Positions 48,367-59,237 of a stretch of DNA of 64,000 nucleotides are shown here, piece after piece. The stretch is taken from the NCBI GenBank assembly GCA_037833965.1, contig AP031355.1:8147501-8211500 (forward strand), given 5' to 3'. The stretch comes from Marchantia polymorpha subsp. ruderalis. Its lineage: Eukaryota > Streptophyta > Marchantiopsida > Marchantiales > Marchantiaceae. The stretch's first letter is position 1. Every line of letters starts with the position of its first letter. The notes below the pieces were generated by a model. It saw only the letters and a list, made by a program, of their open reading frames with translations. It did not search any database and was not told where the DNA came from. Position numbers and translations under genes: made by a program.

Positions 48367-48611
48367 GTGTAGTTGAAAATTCATTTATAGATATCATTCC
48401 TGTTGTCAAAACTCCGGATCAAATTCTAGTCACAGAACAATTGGAGGTCACCAATCCCGATAGCGCGGCGATCCATAGCCCCCGCCAATCTGTTTACGGT
48501 TTCAGATCCGGATGCATTCACCTGGTCGGAAGTAGTCACCCGCGGGACGGGGTTTGTTCTGGCAAAATGTTGTTGTTCTAATGTTGTTCTGATGTTGACA
48601 TGAGCTCAGAA

Positions 48612-48684
48612 GGGCCCATACAGGAATCGAACCCATACCTCCGCGTCGAAAGCGCGGCGCTCTAACCAGCCGAGCTAATGGGTC
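48612..48684 (-). tRNA. tRNA-Ile-derived unit, anticodon TTC
   Basis: Minus strand. Acceptor GACCCAT/ATGGGCC, anticodon stem CCGCG/CGCGG with loop CTTTCGA (TTC), T loop TTCGATT. Box A TAGCTCGGCTGG, box B GGTTCGATTCC. Partner of the unit at 26,046, which has the same anticodon. A shortened GAGCTCATGTC hairpin half follows. Confidence 0.6.
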
Positions 48685-48952
48685 ATTTTGTCTGGCGCTA
48701 GAAAATGACTGATTCTATTATACAGAAATTAATGCGGACCACCTGGCAGCAGGTGCCGATCACCAACCTCAACTCAATCCTCTCGACGCAGTACCTAACA
48801 TCAATAGCCCAGTCAGGCGATCTACCATCCACGATCTGCTGACCCTGCATTACCGATAACAACCAATCACCAGCTACGGAACAATCCCCGTGGCGGCTAC
48901 GACTCAGACGGTAACCCAGCCCCGGGGAAGACCCTCTATCTCATCAGGATTG

Positions 48953-49026
48953 TGGCCCATACACGCCCCGACATTGTGACCTTTGCGTTATTAGCACGAC
49001 GCTCTAACCAATTGAGCTAATGGGCC
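48953..49026 (-). pseudogene. tRNA-Ile(AAT) relic, partner of the intact gene
   Basis: Minus strand: GGCCCATTAGCTCAATTGGT, loop CTAATAA (AAT) and anticodon stem kept. The T arm is destroyed (CACAATGTCGGGGCGTGT), so box B is lost. It mirrors the intact tRNA-Ile at 25,710. Confidence 0.8.
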
Positions 49027-49067
49027 ATGCATACACCTTAACAAATATTTAAAGTTTGATTATTTTT

Positions 49068-49390
49068 AAATTCCGAGCCAACTTCCAGATACAACTGGTG
49101 GTCACCAATCCCGAGAGCATTCGATCGGAAGCACGGCGGAAATAGCCCCCGCCAATCTGTTTACGGATGCAGTCACCTGGTCGGATGTAGTAGCCCCGGG
49201 GGTATTCGTTTTGGCGTTAGCCCTATATCGGTCATATGCGGTCATGTTATACTAGACTTTTGAGGCCATATAGGGCTCAAAACTTTGAACTTCGCTTTGT
49301 TAGCACGTCTCTAATCAACTCAGATAATGGGCCACTATAATTATGCGCCTATCTGCCACATCGCAGATCATTATAAATCATTAAAAGATT
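49068..49390. repeat. ~330-bp direct repeat, copy 2
   Basis: See copy 1 at 40,098. Contains a tRNA-Ile-like relic on the minus strand at 49,264-49,333. Confidence 0.9.
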
Positions 49391-50520
49391 ACAAAGTTAT
49401 GTAAAACTAAAATAAACTAAATTTAATTTCTGATTTTCCACATATTTCTAGATCATAATCTATGAAATCTAATAATGATAAAAAAATGAATTAAGTCTTT
49501 TTAAAATTTTCACCACAGTAGACATAAAAATTGAATTATTTTACATCTTAAATATTCTCTATGTCATAAAATATGTTTTGAATTTTTTTTAAGGATTTTT
49601 AGAACACTAAGCTTTTTACTATGAATTTGCAATTTCATAAAAAATAATAAAGATTTTTAATATGATTTTTTATCGTCTCATTGTACATCATCTTGTAATT
49701 CATCAGTTTCATGTACATAGAAGAAGTTGTTGATGCCAGTTTAATTTGATTTTGAACAATATTGCATCAACAATTGAAACGCATGTGATTTAATCTATTA
49801 GATTGTGGTAGAGTTGAGAGACAAAAAGCTTGTTAAAAAATTTTTCCATAAGCATCTTGCTTTACGTTGACTTTTAAAATCAAAAGATCATTACATTTAG
49901 CAATTTTTAGATTCTTTTAATTAAATTTCACTAAAATCGTGATTTAAGTTTGTGAATTTGACAAATTGCTTACATTGGAATTTTAATTTCTCACTCTCCT
50001 TAGATTTTAAAATTCTAGATAAGCATTAGTCATAGATTGCATCAATTAGACATTGTTTACAAAATTCTTCAAAAATTTTTTAAGCAAAAAATTTTCATCA
50101 TCAATTATATTACTATATGATTACTATGATTCTATTTTAGATTACAAGATTATTATATGATTATTATTTAACACGTTTTTTAATTAGAATAATCAGTACA
50201 TTTTATTTAAAATGTCATCAAATTTTTATTTTTTTTATAATATGTGTTATATATCTATCTTATGTGTTTTATGTTATAAAAGGTATCAAAAAACGTAAAA
50301 ACTGAGCCTGTTAAAGAGCATTCCAAAAGTGTTGAAAGCAAGAAATAAAGAAACATAAAAACACAACATCACATTAAAATCATAGACTCATGATAAAAAA
50401 TATTTTATAACCTCTTCGATTTTATTTTATTATTTTTTATTTATTTTTTATTTTTTTAATCTGTGACTTTGATGGCATTTTGAACTGTTATTAACATCTT
50501 TTAAAAGTATTATATAGTAA
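49070..50520. repeat. Palindrome arm block Q' (right)
   Basis: Reverse complement of 24,825-25,690. The part 49,730-50,060 also recurs in direct orientation at about 51,930-52,230 (ATAAGCATCTTGCTT.ACGTTG and GACTTTTAAAATCAAA). Confidence 0.8.
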
Positions 50521-50911
50521 GAAATGAATTTAAAGTGAAAAATTTGAAAAACTAATTTGATGAAATTAATACCTAAAAATGCATGCATGCATACATAAAT
50601 TTCAAATATAAAAAATAGAAAAAAATGACAATATGAAGATAACGGCTTTATTTGGGCCCAAATTTTTCTGCTGATAAGAATGTATTTTGATCAAAATGTT
50701 TTTGAAGAAATGATTTGAAGCACAAAAAATTAAAAAATTATTTTGGAGAACGTGAAATAACAATGCAATTCTAAGATTTTACGATGATTATGTTGACTTG
50801 TTTGAAAAACTATAAAATACAAATCGTCAGATTTGAAAGAACATAGAAGAATTCATAAAAAACAATAAAGATTTGTATTGAATAAAATAAATGCAAATAG
50901 AAAGTTAATTT

Positions 50912-51445
50912 ATCCAAGCTGCAGGAACATGCACATAAATAATGCGATAATTTTCACCTTGTTGAAAATCGGAGGGTGCTACCCAAATACTTAAATAAAT
51001 AGCCATCGCTGTTAAAAACCAACAAAATCCAATGAGAATTTGCGCGTAGCGAAAAGAGCAGCACATAAAAAAAAAAGGACGTAATAAGGGGACATACATA
51101 GTAATTTTCTAACTTTTGTCAAACAAAAACGCAAAGCGGGAAAGCTGAAGTTTTTCAAACCTGCGCTGCGCGCCAGTCCAGCCGTTTAAGCCCTTGGACC
51201 TTTGTTTTACAAGCCAAAGTTCGTAAAGCACTTTGCGCTCTTACTAAAAAGCTTATTTTACAAAAATAAAAAAAAAGATAAGTATTTTACTTTTAATAAA
51301 GTAAAACTTGCGCAGGCCCGCAGGGCGGGGCACTGTCAGACGGGACCGGGGACTGTCTGACAAAAAAGGAAAAAAAAACTGACGAAAAAAGGAAAAAATT
51401 GACAAGGCTCTGGGAAAGTCATTGGCTTTTTCGCTGAAAATAAAA
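50912..51445 (-). pseudogene. ccmC: Mitochondrial ccmC 5' fragment and flank, nuclear insertion
   Basis: The minus-strand frame 51,099-50,905 encodes the N-terminus of CcmC, the haem-handling protein of mitochondrial cytochrome c maturation: MYVPLLRPFFFMCC, then FCWFLTAMAIYLSI, ENYRIIYVHVPAAW. Homology stops after PAAWI at about 50,912. The upstream flank to about 51,445 has the GC-tract and A-run look of bryophyte mitochondrial spacer DNA (GGGGCACTGTCAGACGGGAC). Beyond it, AT-rich palindrome-type sequence resumes. It is a nuclear insertion of mitochondrial DNA and not functional. Confidence 0.85.
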
Positions 51446-52736
51446 AGATAGAATTATTTGATTTAAGTTCAGAATTTCCACTTATTTCATAGATTGATTT
51501 CTAAAAATGATAAAAAAGAGAATTAATTTTAATTTTATCTTTAAATATAACATCCAAATTAATTTATAACTAATAATTTTTCTTTTTTAAACATTGAAGT
51601 TGCAAACTCGATAGCAAAAATTGAAATTTTGGAGGCAAGTGCAAAGATGACATAAATTGCAATTTAAGACATCCATTAGATGTTCAGAATATATCTCTAT
51701 AATGTAGGACTTATTATTTTTTCATTGGAATATACATGAAGTATTTGAATTAGGTATTGTCATAGAAAATAATCTGATTCAGATTCAAAAGTTTAATCTT
51801 AATGTAAATAAAACCAAAATTATTTTTACATTCAAAAATTTAGTTTTCAAGTTTTTCATTATCAAATGCAAGTCTAGATTTGATAAACTAAGATTTATAA
51901 AATTTTTTTGATGCTATTTTATCCAATTCTGAAGAAAATTATATCAGCAAATTAAATGCATGTGAATTGATCTATTGGCTTGTGCCAGGCTGAGTGATCA
52001 TAATGTTGATAATATATTTTTCATAAGCATCTTGCTTGATGTTGACTTTTAAAATCAAAGGATCATTTAATGAGCTATTCTTTTGGATTTGATTAGTAAA
52101 AAAATTTACTCAAATATTATTTAGATATGTGATTAGACAAATTGATTGCACTGAATTTATAAAATCTCACCTTCCTTTGATTTTCAATTTTTTGATGAAG
52201 AGAATATCATAGATTACATCAATATGATACATCTTACAATAGTTTTCCACTCTTTAGAAACAAATTTTTATTCTCTTTTGTTTGTCTCAATTTATTTCAA
52301 CTCGGTTGTTACATACAATATAAATATAATTTATAAGAATATGATATGCAATAATCAATGTTTTGAATGTGCTAAATAAAAAGTCATATCTGCACAGTTT
52401 TTTTATCAAGATATTGTAGATTGTGAAGTATAAAAACTTGGACAAATATGTTGTTAATAATTTTGGGATTGAATAAACAAATAAACACAAAATTATCTAG
52501 ATTTTTTGTTTCATAATTGATTTTTATAATTATAAATTAGCGATCTTTGAATCAAATGATTTATAATGCAATTATATTTTATAAAATTAAAACACGCTTA
52601 TTTTTCAATCGTTAATAAATTTTTTTTTTCACTTTTAATGCTTTTGAAATTAAATTAACTTTTGCAACAACATCATTAATTATAAAATATAAATTAATTA
52701 AAGTTGTATTTAATTATCTAATGTTCAACTTCTTTC
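51446..52736. other. AT-rich repeat-derived DNA
   Basis: No gene. 51,480-52,230 is a direct, diverged copy of 49,420-50,060, and TTTTTCATTATCAAATGCAA near 51,855 also occurs near 39,995. A second local duplication of arm material is likely. Confidence 0.6.
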
Positions 52737-52989
52737 TTAACGAAAAACGAGGAATTATTCAAGGAACACGAGACACAAGAAACACGAGACACAATCATAT
52801 AACGTGGTTCTCCCTCAGGGGCTACATCCACGGCTGAAGTGCACGAGAAGCTTTACTTAAACTAAATACAAAATATTGCTTCAAAGAAGCCTTGGCCTTG
52901 GGGGTATATTTATACCCAAAGCGAGCAACACATCTAGCTATAAATAGCTATAACCTGAGGTTACTACTTAATCGGAGTTAACCTCAACA
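52737..52989 (-). repeat. Copia 3' LTR
   Basis: 253 bases, similar to the 5' LTR but with insertions (an extra AAACACGAGACACAAG segment near 52,775). The terminal CA is changed to AA. Confidence 0.85.
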
Positions 52990-53225
52990 ATCTCCCCCTT
53001 AACTTGTGTTAAGGAAACAGTAACCTCTGTAACCTATATTATTACTCTGCGGGAGGTTCTAGACAGAAACCTAACACAAGGCCACTCTTTACATGAGAGT
53101 TAACTAAAACTAGACCGTAGCCATAACAGGATAGAGTGATAACTCAGATAAAGAGGTAACTCAAGCTACTATTTTAGCAAATTCTACATTTGCTCCCCAT
53201 GCACAACTTGTATGGTAGCAGAGTG

Positions 53226-55366
53226 TCACCTGAAACTCTCCAATGGAATAACTTTGGTCAAAGCATCAGCTGGATTGAGTTTAACTTTAATCTTGACTAG
53301 CTCAATAGTTTTATCAAACAATGCTTGTTTGATCAAATGATACCTGATGTCGATGTGCTTCGCTCTGCTATCCATGATCTGGTTTGCAGCCAAATGTAAA
53401 GCGCTCTGGCTATCACAATGAAGATTAACAACGCCCTGCTTCAATCCCATTTCCATGATAAGCCTATCTAACCAAATAGCTTCCTTTGCTGCTTCTACTG
53501 CTGCCACATATTCAGCTTCCGTTATTGATTGATCTACACAATTTTGCAAGGTAGATCTCCAACTAATGCTTCCACCGCCAAGTGTAAACACGTACCCAGT
53601 TGTAGATCTCCTTTTATCTATATCCTGTCCGTAGTCAGCATCAACATAACCAAACAAGGATTTGGCATTGTCTAATAGATCATCAAAAAATAAACCATAA
53701 TTCAATGTACTCTTCAAATATCTCATAATCCATTTCACTGCTTCCCGGTGAACTTTCCCTGGATTTGACATATACCTGCTTACCTTACCCATCGCAAAAG
53801 CAATGTCCGGCTTAGTGCACACCATCAAGTTCATGAGGCTGCTTACGACTTGTTCATAGGGAACACATGACATGTTTCCTTTTTCCACAGCATCGGTAGG
53901 ACATTGAGCTACAGAGAGTTTGAAATGTGCTGCCAAAGGAGTCCAAACCCTTTTAAAATCAATCATGTTGAACCTATCAAGTATATGACGGACATACTTG
54001 CCTTGACTCAACTATAATCTCTTCTGTTCATGATCTCTATGGATCTCCATGCCTAATATTCTCTTTGACTCCCCCATATCCTTCATCTTAAATGTAGACT
54101 TCAACTTACTCTTGCATTCATCAACATCGGATTGATTTTTTGCCAATATGAGCATGTCGTCAACGTAGAGCACTAAAATGATGAGATTGAAAGTCTCATC
54201 ATTTACCTTCTTCATGTAGACACAATTATCATACACGCTCCGTAAAAAACCTTGTGCCTTCATGAACTCATGAAAACGTGTGTTACACTGCCTAAAAGCT
54301 TGCTTCAGTCCATACAATGATTTCAGCAATCTACAAACCAAAATCTCTTTGACTTTTACCTCAAAACCAACAAGTTGTTTCATGTAGATCTCCTCCTCTA
54401 AATATCCATAAAAAAAGGTTGTAACCACATCCATCTCATCCATAACAAGATCAAATATTGCATCAGTGCACATACTAGACGAATTGTAGCATATTTAGAT
54501 ACAAGTGAAAAAACTTCGTTGTAGTCCACGCCCTTCTCTTGTGTGAAACTTCTAACCACCAGCCTAGCTTTGAAAATTCTTGACTCATTTCTTGATGGAT
54601 TGTACTTTAGCTTGTACACCCACTTGGAATCAATAAGCACTTTATCCGAAGGAGGTTCAACCAGCTCCCAAGTTTTATTGTCAATCAAGGATTTCATCTC
54701 CCGCTCCATAGCAGCATTCCACTCAAGCTTGTTGACCAAAGCTTGAGCTTCCTTGTATGAAGAAGGTTCAACTTCTTCCAAAATCAACGCCATACCATCC
54801 TCATCTTCAACATCAAAGTCATTGTCTTCGAGAATGGAAGAATTTGCCCATACACCAAACCTTGCAGGAGCACTACTAGCACGATGCGAGCTCGTAATAG
54901 ATGTGTCCGGTTGATCTCTATCGTCTGAAACTATTGCAATAGGCTCATCAATGCTAACTCGCTCATGTTCCTCCTGTTCTTGATGCATCGGTGCTCCTTC
55001 TTGTGATAGATCATTAGTGATACAATGATCAAACTCCCCCACAATAGATTTTTCCTTGTAAGTACGAGTAGTCTTAGAATTCTCCCCCTCTTTCAATAAG
55101 CCAAGCTCATTGAAAGAAACATCTCTACTGACAATCACCTTACGAGCTAATGGATCCCACAACCTGTAACCTTTCACTCCACTAGCATATCCAAGAAAAC
55201 GACATTTCTTGGACGTAGTGTCTAACTTAGTTTTGTGCTCCTTTGGAGTAAGAGGATAAGCAGTACAACCAAAAACCTTCAAGCGACTGTAATCCGCCAT
55301 CCGTTTATACCTGAGTTCAAACAGTGTGGAGAAATTGATTGCACTAGAAGGCGAGAGGTTTACCAA
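53226..55366 (-). pseudogene. Copia RT and RNase H
   Basis: RT starts in the frame 55,366-54,398 (KLDTTSKKCRFLGYASGVKG linker, then WNAAMEREMKSLIDNKTWEL, then DSKWVYKLKYN). A frameshift near 54,440 leads to the frame 54,473-54,012, which holds YVDDMLILAKNQ, the RT active site. A TAG at 54,012-54,014 replaces a Trp that the fragment at 10.3 kb still has. RNase H continues in the same frame to 53,226: LFGYVDADYGQD, TEAEYVAA, VNLHCDSQSALHLA, RAKHIDIRYH. The C-terminus is complete. Confidence 0.9.
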
Positions 55367-55889
55367 AAACTGCGGTGTTGACGGCTTCGGCCCAGAATTC
55401 TCCTTGTAAACCAGATTCGCTTAGCATACTCCGCACCTTCTCCAACACTGTTCGGTTGAATCTTTCAGAAACAACATTTTGTTGGGGAGTGTAAACTGTT
55501 GTGAAGTGACGAGTAATCCCCTCCTCTGTACAATACCTTTGAAACTCCTCAGAAGTATATTCGCCGCCATTATTCGAGCGTAAATATTTTACCCTCATGC
55601 GAGTTTGAGTTTCAACATGTACGTGCCAAGTTTTGAAGGTGGAAAACACCTCAGACTTGTGTGTAAGAAAATATACCCACACATATCTAGAGTAATCATC
55701 TATAAAAGATACATAGTAGAGCTTTCTTGAGAGTGAGGCAATAGGAGATCGGCCCCACACGTCACTATGTACATACTCCAGTATCTCCGTGGAATTATGA
55801 GTTCCAACCGTAAAAGCTCGCCTATGGTGTTTTCTCATGATGCAATGTTCACAAAAGGCGAAATCAACTTTACCCAAACCCGATAACAC
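55344..55889 (-). pseudogene. Copia integrase with changed catalytic Asp
   Basis: Contains the second half of the zinc domain (CEHCIMRKHHR), then HSDVWG (first Asp), then YLRSNNGGEYTS, where the usual second Asp of SDNGGEY is Asn, then VVSERFNRTVLEK (Glu). The Asp-to-Asn change alone should inactivate strand transfer. A frameshift near 55,370 separates it from RT. A TAG-type stop at 55,947-55,949 separates it from the protease region upstream. Confidence 0.88.
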
Positions 55890-55946
55890 TTTTCTCTAGT
55901 CAAGAAGAGACAAGTATCTATCACTCATATGGCCTAATCTGGAGTG

Positions 55947-56636
55947 TCATAAATGAAACATCTCTACGCGAGATATGGTAAAGTTAACTTCTCCACAAAT
56001 TGTGGTGCCCTCTAGTAAGTACAGATTATTGTGCTTGTATCTCCTAAGTATAATCTTCTTATCACTGTATTTGACTTCTACCACGCCTTGCCTAGATATC
56101 CACTCCAAGCCGTGTGAGTCTAACACTCCAAGGGAGATCAAGTTCTTTCTCATATTAGGTATAAACCTAATGTGTGTCAATGTTCGGTTGACACCATCAA
56201 ACATGCGGATTTTTACAGATCCCACCCCCTCAATCTTACAAGGTTGGTCATTCCCCATAAGAACGGAACAGTTTGATCTTGAGAAAGTACAGAAGAACTC
56301 TCTAATGTAACAAATCTCATAAGAACAAGCACTATCCAAAATCCATACATCACCAACAAGTGTTGGTGAACTACAGAGAGCATACCTCTCGCATCATAGA
56401 CCGTCGGTAAAGACTTCGTCCTCTTCGGAGTGAAGATGTTCCGCAACATTCACCACTTGAGGAAGATTCGCATCTCTCACTATCATCCAATAGTCCTTCT
56501 TGATGTGACCATGCTTGCCACATCTCCAACACACCAAGTTCTTCAAGTTCCTCTTGTTAGGGGATGGAACCCGAAACTGAACTTTCCTGCGTTCAGGGGA
56601 TGTGGATCTTTGCCGCTTGAACCCTGTACGCTGCAA
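55947..56636 (-). pseudogene. Copia zinc knuckle and protease region
   Basis: The zinc knuckle reads CWRCGKHGHIKKDY: the final Cys of the CX2CX4HX4C motif is Tyr, so zinc binding is impaired. After a stop near 56,394 the protease continues in the same frame with WILDSACSYEIC (catalytic Asp in DSA instead of the common DSG), then a GAG-pre-integrase-like segment (LISLGVLDSHGLEW, NNLYLLEG). Confidence 0.85.
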
Positions 56637-56666
56637 ATTGTCATGACCCGATGGTTGCGACGGACC

Positions 56667-57290
56667 CTAGATCACACTAAGTGCAGTACTTGAAGGGAGT
56701 GGGCTAGAGAATGACAACATCTCTTGTTCCACCTCGTCCGCTAAGAGAGCACTTACAACCTCGTTGTAAGTTACAGCCTTGTTATCACGATGAAGAAGAA
56801 TCTTTAATAGTGTCTGGTAAGAGGGAGGCAATGAGTGGAGTAGATGCATAGCTTTCTTAATATCAGAAAGCTCCTCTTCCATACTTTGAAGATCTACCAA
56901 GAAATCTCCGTAGGCGTGAATGTGATCTTGAATCCTTGATCCCGACCTCATCTTGAAGTTCAAGAGCCTCATGTAGATGTTCATCACATGTGAGATTTCT
57001 TTCCGATGAAACCGTTTGTATAGGGCATCAAAAAGTTGTGTAACCTCAGGATACTCCTCAACTTGCTTCATAACCGAAGGATCTAGATAACCCATCACAA
57101 TGTAGACTGCTTGCTCTTGTGAATCCCTCCAATCAATGTCGGTATTGTGCAATGGTTTGTCTCGAAGCACATTAGCGAGACCCATAGATCTCAGCTTGCC
57201 TTTCACCTGCCTTTCCCAAAGCAGGTAATCACCTCGGCCATCAAGAGGAAGAATGTTGTACCATGTTCCTCCAAGTTGTTTCGATGCCAT
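56667..57290 (-). pseudogene. Copia gag
   Basis: 207 codons from ATG 57,290 with capsid-type text: YLLWERQVKGKLRSMGL, then AVYIVMGYLDPSVMKQV, then LFDALYKRFHRKEISHV, then LHSLPPSYQTLLKIL. A stop at 56,667-56,669 lies in the frame that continues into the zinc knuckle. The start matches the copia gag start position. Confidence 0.85.
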
Positions 57291-57429
57291 CTAAGTTCGA
57301 CGAAAACTAGAAACACTATCTGTTGCTGCGTCAATTTCGTCCTTCGGGTGCATTGTCAGCTGTTTTGCGTGAATTTGCTCTGCACCCACTGTTATCCGCG
57401 ATATAGTGTGAGCACCCGTGATCAACGTT

Positions 57430-58980
57430 GCCCATGACTGCCGTCACCCTCAACTTATACCTTCTGTCACCTGCGATCACCGTCGCCCGTGACTATATCC
57501 GTCACCCGCGAGTCTCGTCGCCCGTGACTACCGTCGCTCACAACGTAAATATCTGTCACCCGCGACTGTCGTCGCCCGTGACTCCCGTTGCCTGCGACTG
57601 CAATGTTTGTCACCCGCAACTATAGTCGTCCGTGATCGTCAGAGCTGTCACAGGTGACCACGTTTGTTGCTGACCACGTCAACCGTGACGACGGTACACC
57701 AACCACGTCCGAGTGCAACCACATGACTAGAACCACGTGGACTGCTACCACGGGACTTGCAACAAAGTCCGCCACAATCACGTCGTTTGTAGGCGGAATA
57801 CGATAACTTTTTCGGGAAAAAATTCTTTTGCCCCTGACGCGAAGGCACCGAAAAAAACCCTAAACTTCGGAAAATTTTTGCCGCTCGCTAGGGGGTAAAA
57901 AGAAAATTTTTGTATAAAAAAAAAGAAAAAAAACGTCCGACTTGAAGTTGATACGACCGTCAGGGTCGAGTCGGTACCGCGCAGGGGGATTGGACCCTCC
58001 TGCCTTGGGGGTGGGATCCCCTTCTTTGAGGGAGGTGCTCGACGCTTCGGTGCTTCGCCAATTTGGAGCCGCCCGTTCGGATGGGAACGCACCTAGTTTG
58101 TAACTAAGGGAGGGAATATGGCTTCGCCGCTTCCGGAGCCCACCGCTCGGGAAGAGATGGCAAAGGTTAACCGAATTGCACAGGGAGGGAATACGCCCTC
58201 ACCGCGTCGAGAGCCCGCCCCTAGGAGGAAGGTAGGTGGCCGAACTGCACAACACGAACGCACAGGGAGGGAATACGGCTTCGCCGCTTCGAGAGCCCAC
58301 CGCTCGGAAGGAGAGAGGTAGTAGAACCGCACAGCACGCCTTTGCCGCTCCGGGAGCCCGCTGCTCGGGAGGAGGGGGGGAGGTGACCGAATTGCATAGG
58401 AAGGGAAGAAAAATGACACGCCTTCGCCGCTCCTAGAGCCTTCCACTCTTTGCTTGAGAACCAAAACACCTTGACTTCTACTCTCGATACCTGGAATGCA
58501 AAAGCAATTCTTCTCAAGTTTTTTCACGATCCGAGCAATTTCTCCTCTGCTTCTACTACTGCAGAACCAAACCTGAGAGAACTTTGTGATTTCTCAGTCG
58601 CAACAGATGTCAAAGTACTTAGAAACTCGATCACAAATTGAGAATTAGCAATTTGAAATTGAAATTGATACTTCTGATACTCTCAAAAGCTGTTTACAAA
58701 GTTTTGAAATAAGCCGTAGATTCTAAGACTACACAGACGGTCAATTCAGAAAACTAAAACTTGCAAACTGTCGATTCAGAGAAAAACGAAAAAAAAACCT
58801 CACAAACTGTCAATACAGAAAGCTTAACACTTACAAACTGCCGATACAGAAAACTTAACACTTACAAACTGCCGATACAGAGAACTGAACACTTACAAAC
58901 GGTCGATGCAAAAAACTGAACAGTTACAAACGGTTGATGAAGAAAACTGAACACTTACAAACTGTCGATCCAACTCCGAA
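57430..58980 (-). repeat. Three tandem arrays in the copia leader
   Basis: Between gag and the primer site lie (1) degenerate CGTCGCCCGTGACT-type repeats at about 57,430-57,660; (2) about five 65-80-bp repeats with GGGAGGGAATACGGCTTCGC and AGCCCACCGCTCGG at 58,105-58,445; (3) a 31-bp repeat, about six copies, with CTTACAAACTGCCGATACAG at 58,780-58,980. Confidence 0.85.
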
Positions 58981-59006
58981 TCGTAACCTAGCTTTGATAC
59001 CACTTC

Positions 59007-59237
59007 TGAACGAAAAACGAGGAATCATTCAAGAAACACGAGACACAATCATATAACGTGGTTCACAGGCTATGTCCACGGCTGAAGTGCACGAGAAGCT
59101 TTACTTAAACTGAATACACAATACTACTTCAAAGAAGCCTTGGCCTTGGGGGTATATTTATACCCAAAGCGAGCGACACACCTAGCAATAAATAGCTATA
59201 ACCTGAGGTTACTCCTTAACCGGAGTTAACCTCAACA
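59007..59237 (-). repeat. Copia 5' LTR
   Basis: 231 bases. Read on the minus strand it starts TGTTGAGGTTAACTCCGG, has a TATAAATATACCC promoter-like tract near 59,155, and ends TTTTTCGTTCA four bases before the primer-binding site. Confidence 0.9.

Larger units (their letters stand above)
52737..59237 (-). mobile_element. Ty1/copia LTR retrotransposon, near full length, inactive
   Basis: Minus strand. 5' LTR 59,007-59,237 and 3' LTR 52,737-52,989, each TGTTGAGG...GTTCA or GTTAA. Primer-binding site TGGTATCAAAGC (58,991-59,002), as for plant initiator-Met tRNA with one change. Polypurine tract AAGGGGGAGAT precedes the 3' LTR. Flanks CTTTC (left) and TTTTC (right) match at four of five bases and may be the target duplication. 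The order gag, protease, integrase, RT, RNase H is that of copia. Four nonsense codons and two frameshifts are visible. Confidence 0.93.
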
